From the NCBI GenBank assembly GCA_025997655.1, contig BNUW01000087.1:1-10679 (forward strand): a stretch of DNA of 10,679 nt, in the 5' to 3' direction. The translations under genes were made by a program, and so were the position numbers. Each line of letters begins with the position of its first letter. The first letter of the stretch is position 1. Source of the stretch: Spirochaetia bacterium. Lineage in GTDB: Bacteria; Spirochaetota; Spirochaetia; Treponematales; Breznakiellaceae. Positions 5,501-10,679 of the stretch are shown in pieces. The notes below the pieces were generated by a model. It had not been told where the DNA came from. It ran no database searches and saw nothing but the letters and a program-made list of their open reading frames with translations.

Positions 5501-6289
5501 CTAACCCGCAAGCCAGCCGCCGTCCACAATAATGGTTGTCCCGGTAACATAGTTACTCGCCGCAGAGGCGAGGAACAACAGGGGACCCGCCAAATCTTCC
5601 ACGGCGCCCCAGCGCCCCAGGGGGATGCGCCCCTCTATCCATTCCCGGTGATGGGGATCATCAAAGAAGGGCTGGGTCATGGGGGTGATAAAATACCCCG
5701 GAGCAACGGCGTTTACCTGGATATTGTATTTTGCCAGTTCCAGGGCGAGGGTCTTGGTCAGTTGAATCACCGCCCCCTTGGTGCTGGTGTAGACACTTGA
5801 ATCCACCAGTCCTATATAACTCCCCAGGGAGCCGATGTTGATGATCTTCCCCCCGGTTCCGGTTTTTTTCATAAGCCCCGCAACTGCCTGGGCGGTAAAG
5901 AAGACCCCCCGGATATTAACCCGGCTTATGGCGTCAAAATGTTCCGGGGTAACGTCGAAAAAACCCTCGGCGATTTCCACCCCGGCGTTGTTTACCAGCA
6001 CATCAATACGGCCGTACTCAGCAGTAATACTGTCGGTCATCTTCTGAATGGAGGCGGTATCCCCCACATCAACATGAAAGGCCTTGGCCTTACCACCTGA
6101 AGCGGCAAGGTCCGCCGCCGCCTTTTCTACCTTGCTAAGATTATGACCGGCGCAGATAACCACCGCCCCGGACTCGGCAAAAATATGGGCGTACCCCTCC
6201 CCAAGACCGGCGCCGGCCCCGGTGATGAGTACTATTTTACCGCTGAGATCAAAGAGATTTTTCCCCTGGAGTACGGTTTCTGCGCACAT
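5501..6289 (-). CDS. SDR oxidoreductase, KduD / gluconate 5-dehydrogenase-like
   Basis: This 262-residue classical short-chain dehydrogenase has the cofactor motif TGAGAGLG (23-30), NNAG (100-103) and the catalytic set Ser154, Tyr167, Lys171 (YTSTK). The opening NLFDLSGKIVLITGAG and the ending ERIP-like GRIPLGRWGAVEDLAGPLLF...VDGGWLAG resemble 2-deoxy-D-gluconate 3-dehydrogenase (KduD) and gluconate 5-dehydrogenase, which interconvert hydroxyl and keto groups of sugar acids. The ATG at 6289 lies three bases after the binding-protein stop and has no recognisable Shine-Dalgarno sequence, so it probably depends on translational coupling. Together with the MDR enzyme it gives two candidate oxidation steps on the imported compound. 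Family confidence is high; substrate identity is open. Confidence 0.9.
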   Translation of the reverse strand: MCAETVLQGKNLFDLSGKIVLITGAGAGLGEGYAHIFAESGAVVICAGHNLSKVEKAAADLAASGGKAKAFHVDVGDTASIQKMTDSITAEYGRIDVLVNNAGVEIAEGFFDVTPEHFDAISRVNIRGVFFTAQAVAGLMKKTGTGGKIINIGSLGSYIGLVDSSVYTSTKGAVIQLTKTLALELAKYNIQVNAVAPGYFITPMTQPFFDDPHHREWIEGRIPLGRWGAVEDLAGPLLFLASAASNYVTGTTIIVDGGWLAG

Positions 6290-6292
6290 GGC

Positions 6293-7399
6293 TTAAATCT
6301 GATTTTCCCAGAGCAGGGGATTATTGGTAGCCGCTTCCTGGGGAACCAGGGGCCCCTGGAGTATCATGGTAGCGCCGCTGTCCGCATCGGTATTCTCCAC
6401 AACCGAGGCGGGTGACCAGAGCTGTCCTTCTTGAACCACGGTATCCCCGATTTTCGGAATAGCTTTTCCGTTGAAGAGATCGTTGAGGTAACGTACCGCC
6501 AGGATAGCGCTGTCCAGTGCGGGCTGTTCCACCACCGCATAAAGCTTACCATCATTGATAAGATCAATTCCCTCGGGGCCTATGCAGATACCGGAGATAA
6601 AATAGTCGGCGGGATTTTTCCCCGCAGACTCAATGGCCGCCACCGCTCCGGAACCCATGATGTCCGGGGTCTGGACATAAACCGCTACCACCTCGTCGCC
6701 GTAACGGGTCAGGAGATCGCTGGTACGGTTATAGGAATCATCGTTGTTCCAGTGACCTTCGCCCTGGACAACCCTAAGCTGGGGATACTGGGAAAGCACA
6801 CTGGTGAACCCCTCATGGCATTGGGTAGTAAACATATCAACCAGGGAACCGGTAATTTCGATAACCACCCCGGCAGGTACGGTGCCACCGTTTTTCTGCT
6901 TAAGCCCTTCGATCATCTGCGTTGCAGCCTTTCGGGAGGAGTCTTCGATAGAAAAGGTGATGAACATGTCCACATGCCCACCCTCGGGGCAGGTATCCAG
7001 GGCGAACACCGGGATCTTCTCGGCGTTTAAGGCTTCGATGCCCGGAACCAGGGTAACCAGGTCCTCCGCGCCGGCAAGAATAAAGCCGTCAATACCCTCA
7101 ACAATAAAGGTGTCGATGGCGTTCATGATCTTGAGGCTGTCCGCCTGGGCGTCAACAACCTTCAGCTCAATCCCCAATTCCGCGCAGGTAGTGGTGGCCC
7201 CGTTTACAAAGGCCTGGATATATCCCGCAGAAGCCATCTTTACCACCATGCCAATCTTCTTCTTACCCGAAGCAGCGCCGGTGTCCGCTTTTTTATTGGA
7301 ACAGCCGGTGATCGAAACCGCGAAGATCAGCCCAAGGGCAATAAGCAGCGCGATACCCCTGCGGCCCTTCCAACATTGTACAACAGTAGTGTTTTTCAA
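6293..7399 (-). CDS. Periplasmic sugar-binding lipoprotein (RbsB-like, Peripla_BP_4)
   Basis: This 368-residue solute-binding protein of an RbsABC-type importer captures the substrate outside the inner membrane. From the chosen TTG start it has a basic stretch (KGRRG), a hydrophobic core (IALLIALGLIFAVSI) and a lipobox ITGC, with Cys33 as the lipid anchor; a K/D/S-rich linker follows. The mature part begins KKIGMVVKMASAGYIQAFVNG, the first strand of the fold, and continues with ADSLKIMNAIDTFIVEGIDG and PVFALDTCPEGG, as in ribose/galactose-type binding proteins. The TTG at 7399 is preferred because AAGGAGG lies 8 nt upstream and gives a normal signal peptide. An ATG at 7441 overlaps the permease stop (ATGA) but would add 14 residues before the basic region. 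The ligand cannot be read from sequence. Confidence 0.88.
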   Translation of the reverse strand: MKNTTVVQCWKGRRGIALLIALGLIFAVSITGCSNKKADTGAASGKKKIGMVVKMASAGYIQAFVNGATTTCAELGIELKVVDAQADSLKIMNAIDTFIVEGIDGFILAGAEDLVTLVPGIEALNAEKIPVFALDTCPEGGHVDMFITFSIEDSSRKAATQMIEGLKQKNGGTVPAGVVIEITGSLVDMFTTQCHEGFTSVLSQYPQLRVVQGEGHWNNDDSYNRTSDLLTRYGDEVVAVYVQTPDIMGSGAVAAIESAGKNPADYFISGICIGPEGIDLINDGKLYAVVEQPALDSAILAVRYLNDLFNGKAIPKIGDTVVQEGQLWSPASVVENTDADSGATMILQGPLVPQEAATNNPLLWENQI

Positions 7400-7407
7400 A
7401 ATAGTTT

Positions 7408-7413
7408 CCTCCT
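7408..7413 (-). promoter_or_regulatory. Ribosome site deciding the TTG start of the binding protein
   Basis: On the minus strand AGGAGG (within AAGGAGG) lies 8 nt before the TTG at 7397-7399. It is the strongest ribosome site in the operon and falls after the upstream in-frame ATG at 7441, so it supports the TTG. A strong site here fits the higher demand for a binding protein relative to permease and ATPase. Confidence 0.7.
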
Positions 7414-7437
7414 TATAAATTGAAACACTGAAATATT

Positions 7438-8454
7438 TCATGCCCCGCCGATATGTTCGTGCGCGACAAGCTTACGAATATTCTCCCTGTGCATAATCTG
7501 AACAATCATTCGGTTACGCATAAGGTCCAGCAATATGGCGATAAATATGAGCACCCCCTTGGCAACACTGACCAGGTTTACCTCTACCCCCTGAAGGGTA
7601 AGGGCGTTGTCGATCATCCCCAGCAGCAAAGCGCCGCCGAGCATACCGATGGGTTTCCCCATACCGCCGTTAAAACTACAGCCCCCCAGTATGGCGCCGG
7701 CGAAGGCCATCATCACCATGCCGTCACCCATGTTGTTGGATACCGCATTCTGCCTGCCTGCGGCTATGAGCCCCGCCACGGCGGACAGTATCCCTGCTAT
7801 GGCAAAGGCCCAGACGATCATCCCATCGGTATTGATCCCCGCAATATAGGATGCCCGCCGGTTTCCTCCGGTTAACATGAGCTTACGGCCAAAGATGGTT
7901 TTGCGAAGGATAAATTCAAAGAGAATAAATATCACGAGGAATGCCACCGCCGCCGCGGGGAACACCCCGCCAATCCAGGTACGGCCCAGGAACACATATT
8001 CCTTCGCAAGTCTGGACAGGGAGAAGGGCACCAGAAACAGTACCAAACCCCGCATGATGATCTGGGAAGAAAGGGTGAGCAAAAAGGAATTGGTTTTCAG
8101 CTTTGCCACAAAGAAACCGTTCACACAGCCCACCGCCGCGCCCAGGGCCAGGGTTATAAAAATACAGAGTATGGGGTTTAAACCGGGGATTATGTTTTTC
8201 GCCAGAAGTATGGTGACCCCCGGAGCAAAGGCCAGAATCGCGTCGATGGACAGGTCCAGTTCCCCCACCATCATCACCATGCCCTGGGCCAAAACCAGCA
8301 TACCCACCAGGGATGACTGGAACAGTATATTGATCAGGTTCCGGGATTTCATGAACGACGGGGTGAGGAATGCATTGAAGAGGAAAAAGATCAGGAGCAG
8401 GAGCCACACCAGATTGTCCAGGATTATCAATTGTATCTTGGTAATTATTTTCAT
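7438..8454 (-). CDS. RbsC-type sugar ABC transporter permease
   Basis: This 338-residue inner-membrane permease of the BPD_transp_2 family (RbsC, XylH, AraH) would form a homodimeric channel for the importer. About eight to ten hydrophobic spans are visible, for example near residues 13-31, 46-64, 93-111, 121-143, 164-183, 211-231, 268-285 and 295-311. Family landmarks are MMVGELDLSIDAILA (about 61-75), VNGFFVAKLKTNSFLLTL, the cytoplasmic loop GRKLMLTGGNRRASYIAGIN (189-208) that should contact the ATPase, and GGCSFNGGMGKPIGMLGGALLL. Its ATG overlaps the ATPase stop (ATGA), showing translational coupling. It precedes the binding protein. Family and role are secure; the substrate is not. Confidence 0.92.
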   Translation of the reverse strand: MKIITKIQLIILDNLVWLLLLIFFLFNAFLTPSFMKSRNLINILFQSSLVGMLVLAQGMVMMVGELDLSIDAILAFAPGVTILLAKNIIPGLNPILCIFITLALGAAVGCVNGFFVAKLKTNSFLLTLSSQIIMRGLVLFLVPFSLSRLAKEYVFLGRTWIGGVFPAAAVAFLVIFILFEFILRKTIFGRKLMLTGGNRRASYIAGINTDGMIVWAFAIAGILSAVAGLIAAGRQNAVSNNMGDGMVMMAFAGAILGGCSFNGGMGKPIGMLGGALLLGMIDNALTLQGVEVNLVSVAKGVLIFIAILLDLMRNRMIVQIMHRENIRKLVAHEHIGGA

Positions 8455-9998
8455 ATCCCATCTCCCATCCCGCTATGAATTACTTCACCCTGGGTTGCAC
8501 GGTAGATATCCTGTTCGTTAAATTCACCCCGGTGAAATTCATCAATAATGGAGCCATCGTATAACACCAGTATACGATCACAAATTTTTATCAGGTCATC
8601 AATACCGGGGGACGTGAGGAGCACAGAGGACTTCTTCCGCATTTCATTGTTAATGGTTTGGAGTATGCTTTCCTTGGATTCAATGTCCACACCACGGGTC
8701 GGTTCATCCAGGAGACACACCTGGGGAGCGTGGGCCATGATTCGTCCCACCAGCACCTTCTGTTTGTTCCCCCCGGAAAGTTGGTGCAGTTTCTGCTCCC
8801 GGGAAGAAGCCTTGACATTCAGGGTTTTGATAAGTTCATCCGCCCGCTCCGCTTCTTTTTTCCCCCGGATAATCCCCGCCGCACTCACCTGGGGCAGGAT
8901 GGAACTGGTGATATTGTGGGCAATGGAAGCGATACCCACGAGCCCCTCCGCCTCCCGTTCCTCCGGCAGGTACACAACGCCATCGACATGGGCCTTCGCC
9001 GGGGAATGATAGGCGGTTTTATTTCCGTTAAGAAAAATGGAACCTCCGTCATGTTTATCCGCGCCAACGATACTCTTGAATATCTCCGTGCGTCCGCTCC
9101 CCCGCAGTCCTGCTATTCCCACAATCTCGCCTTTCCGCAGTTGTATGTTCACGTTCCTGAACTTGCCGTAGTTGGTAAAATCCCGGAGTTCAAAAACCAC
9201 CTCCCCCTGAATCATGGCGGACCTGTCTTCCATAGCGCTGATATCGTAGTTTTCGTTTCCCACGATGAGGGCGCTCAGGCTTTTCAGATCCAGGTCCCGG
9301 CAGAAAGCGGCGGCAACACTATGCCCGTCCCGCAGTACCGTGAGCTTGTCACAGACCCGCAGCAGTTCTTCTGTCAGGTGGGAAATAAAAATAACCGTCT
9401 TGCCCGCGGCGATACGATCCTTAATAATGCCGTAAAGGATGAGCCGGTCCTTTTGGGTAAGTGAGGCGGACACCTCATCCATGATGATGATCTCCGCATC
9501 CTCGATATAGCAGGCCTTAATCACCAGCAAAAGCTGACGCTCACTTATGGAAAGGTCCCGCATTTTCCGGGTGACATCGATGGGAAACTTCGCCTTGTCC
9601 AATATCTCCCGGCTCACCTTTTCCACCTGCCGCCAATTGATCAGGTGTGTTCCCCCCAGGTAATGGGGCATGAAAAAATTTTCCGCCACCGTACTTTCTT
9701 CGATAATCTGAGGCTCCTGGGTGATAATTGAAACATGCTGTTTTTTCGCGGTTCGGGGGGTAAGGGATGAAAAGGATTTCCCCCGGATGATGATCTCCCC
9801 CATACTGGGGGCAATGAGCCCTGAGATGATCCCCACCAGGGTTGATTTACCGGCGCCGTTCTTGCCGATAAGGCCATGCACTTCCCCCCGGCGAACTTCG
9901 AGGTTCACCCCCTCCAGGGCAATAGCGCCGTCGTAGAGCTTGGTAATATTCCGCATCGCAAGGACGACTTCCCCGGGGGAACCCTCCACCCCGCTCAT
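8451..9998 (-). CDS. RbsA/MglA-type sugar ABC ATPase with two ABC domains
   Basis: This 515-residue cytoplasmic ATPase powers the importer and has two fused ABC domains. Domain 1 carries Walker A GKNGAGKS (45-52), a degenerate signature LSISERQ (149-155), Walker B IIIMDE (170-175) and the switch His207. Domain 2 has a degenerate Walker A, GLRGSGRT (297-304, lacking the usual Lys), the canonical signature LSGGNKQ (407-413) and Walker B VCLLDEPTRGVD (427-438). This unequal pattern is normal for carbohydrate-uptake ATPases of the RbsA/MglA group. The ATG at 9998 shares a base with the HisD-like stop (TGATG) and has GAGGAG (10007-10012) 8 nt upstream. An open extension to 10151 is rejected because it runs inside the HisD gene and the ABC fold starts after the chosen Met. 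Binding protein and permease follow in the same operon. Confidence 0.93.
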   Translation of the reverse strand: MSGVEGSPGEVVLAMRNITKLYDGAIALEGVNLEVRRGEVHGLIGKNGAGKSTLVGIISGLIAPSMGEIIIRGKSFSSLTPRTAKKQHVSIITQEPQIIEESTVAENFFMPHYLGGTHLINWRQVEKVSREILDKAKFPIDVTRKMRDLSISERQLLLVIKACYIEDAEIIIMDEVSASLTQKDRLILYGIIKDRIAAGKTVIFISHLTEELLRVCDKLTVLRDGHSVAAAFCRDLDLKSLSALIVGNENYDISAMEDRSAMIQGEVVFELRDFTNYGKFRNVNIQLRKGEIVGIAGLRGSGRTEIFKSIVGADKHDGGSIFLNGNKTAYHSPAKAHVDGVVYLPEEREAEGLVGIASIAHNITSSILPQVSAAGIIRGKKEAERADELIKTLNVKASSREQKLHQLSGGNKQKVLVGRIMAHAPQVCLLDEPTRGVDIESKESILQTINNEMRKKSSVLLTSPGIDDLIKICDRILVLYDGSIIDEFHRGEFNEQDIYRATQGEVIHSGMGDGI

Positions 9999-10561
9999 CA
10001 CTTTGTCTCCTCGACCCGCAGGCGGACAGAATCCCTGTGGGCGTACAGTCCTTCTGTTTCGGCGAAATGCATGGCGGGAACCGAAAGATTCCTGCAGCCC
10101 TCCCGGGAAACAAACTGATGGAAGGGCGCCTTGATAAAGGTCCCCACCCAAACGCCGTTGGAATACCGGGCGGTGGACATGGTGGGGAGCGTATGGTTTG
10201 TACCGGATACAAAATCGCCGAAGGCCACCGGCGCATAGTGGCCCACAAACAGGGAACCGTAGTGCAGCAGCTTATCCGCCACATCCCGTTCAATCCCCGG
10301 CTCGACCTGCACCTCAAGATGCTCCGGCGCGATCTCGTTGGAAAGGGCAACGGCGTCAGCAATACTGTCCACAAGAAAAACAGCCCCGTTATCCGCCCAG
10401 GATTGGCCGGCAACATCACCGGTGGGGAGATCTTTCAAGAGGCGCGCCAATTCGATCAGGGACTTATCAATGATCCCCCGGTCGGTACAGACCAAAATGG
10501 GTTTCGCGTTAGGGTCGTGTTCCGCCTGGGCCAAAAGGTCGATGGCGATATGCACGGGATT
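9998..10561 (-). CDS. Histidinol dehydrogenase-family protein, C-terminal part (catabolic HisD-like)
   Basis: This fragment holds about 187 C-terminal residues of a HisD-family zinc/NAD enzyme (about 430 residues when complete). Catalytic and zinc positions are kept and correctly spaced: Gln and His in LLAQAEHDP, Glu-His in APEHLEV, Asp in FGDFVSGTNH and His in EGLYAHRDSVR. HisD enzymes oxidise a primary alcohol through the aldehyde to a carboxylate using two NAD+. No histidine gene is nearby; it leads an operon with a sugar importer, SDR, MDR and aconitase X. The tail (NHTLPTMSTARYSNGVWVGT, then FIKAPFHQF) recalls catabolic HisD relatives such as sulfopropanediol 3-dehydrogenase more than biosynthetic HisD; that is from memory and unverified. 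The 5' part is lost at the fold-back join near 10561, so the start and operon promoter are not visible. Confidence 0.82.
   Translation of the reverse strand, partial: NPVHIAIDLLAQAEHDPNAKPILVCTDRGIIDKSLIELARLLKDLPTGDVAGQSWADNGAVFLVDSIADAVALSNEIAPEHLEVQVEPGIERDVADKLLHYGSLFVGHYAPVAFGDFVSGTNHTLPTMSTARYSNGVWVGTFIKAPFHQFVSREGCRNLSVPAMHFAETEGLYAHRDSVRLRVEETK
10163..10281 (-). repeat. Left arm of a perfect 119-base inverted repeat
   Basis: These bases, inside the HisD-like gene, are the exact reverse complement of 10561-10679. The two arms are separated by 279 bases. No mismatch was found by eye over the 119 bases, and the match runs to the last base of the window. The left arm is the genuine coding copy. 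Confidence 0.9.
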
Positions 10562-10566
10562 GGCGG
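10555..10566. other. Fold-back chimera junction in the HisD-like gene
   Basis: Genuine minus-strand coding (codons for Asn-Pro-Val-His-Ile-Ala) reaches about 10561. From 10561 the plus strand carries the reverse-complement copy of 10163-10281. The original sequence reads CGGGATGTGGCGG where the join reads CGGGATTGGCGG, so CGGGAT forms a short microhomology and one base is missing. This fits a template-switch fold-back. Confidence 0.7.
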
Positions 10567-10679
10567 ATAAGCTGCTGCACTACGGTTCCCTGTTTGTGGG
10601 CCACTATGCGCCGGTGGCCTTCGGCGATTTTGTATCCGGTACAAACCATACGCTCCCCACCATGTCCACCGCCCGGTAT
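10561..10679 (+). repeat. Right arm of the inverted repeat: duplicated HisD-like piece on the plus strand
   Basis: This is the exact reverse-complement copy of 10163-10281. From 10563 the plus strand reads 39 HisD residues (ADKLLHYGSLFVGHYAPVAF, then GDFVSGTNHTLPTMSTARY), identical to the minus-strand gene 279 bases away. It has no start, no stop and no new sequence, and is cut by the window edge. It is almost certainly a fold-back artefact and should not be annotated as a second gene. Confidence 0.85.

Noticed and set aside
9999..10151. N-terminal extension of the ABC ATPase up to 10151
   Set aside because: The extra 51 codons overlap the HisD-like gene in another frame. The Met at 9998 has a good ribosome site and a TGATG coupling, and the ABC fold begins after it.
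1..10679. CRISPR arrays, tRNA or rRNA genes, insertion sequences
   Set aside because: No spaced direct repeats, no cloverleaf or rRNA-like sequence and no transposase reading were seen. Nearly all of the window is accounted for by the listed genes.

Overview
The window looks like a contig from a moderately GC-rich strict anaerobe. It carries an Ni-Fe-S carbon monoxide dehydrogenase (CooS), a flavodiiron O2/NO reductase, a desulforedoxin-type iron protein and an iron-sulfur aconitase X. The gene content and style would suit a termite-gut Treponema or another acetogenic or fermentative gut anaerobe. That placement is a guess; no taxonomic marker is present.

Left part (1-2806): oxygen- and CO-related genes. 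On the minus strand an Rrf2-family regulator (827-1225) is followed by the N-terminal third of cooS (to 772). A near-perfect -10 box and an ATCCGGAT-type dyad lie between them. Divergently on the plus strand are a flavodiiron protein (1364-2581) and a 46-residue desulforedoxin-like protein (2666-2806). The small gene has its own TTGACA/AATAAT promoter, overlapped by a Fur/PerR-like AT-rich dyad, and ends in an intrinsic terminator (2817-2848).

Central and right part (2878-10561): one compact minus-strand operon of eight genes with gaps of about 0-3 bases or short overlaps, except for 38 nt at permease/binding protein if the preferred TTG start is used. In transcription order they are a HisD-family dehydrogenase (5' end missing), an RbsA-type sugar ATPase with two ABC domains, an RbsC-type permease, a lipoprotein RbsB-type binding protein, a KduD/gluconate-5-dehydrogenase-like SDR, a zinc MDR alcohol dehydrogenase, and the large and small subunits of aconitase X. 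The set reads as import of a sugar, polyol or sugar-acid-like compound, then up to three NAD(P)-linked oxidations and a dehydration. I do not recognise this exact combination as a described pathway.

Both ends are structurally abnormal. Bases 1-177 encode an internal piece of CooS on the opposite strand to the CooS N-terminus and are joined to it head to head near base 172. Bases 10561-10679 are a perfect reverse-complement copy of 10163-10281. Two fold-back joins, each within 180 bases of an end, are most simply explained as chimeras from multiple displacement amplification or assembly. The terminal cooS and hisD pieces should not be read as real rearranged genes until this is checked.
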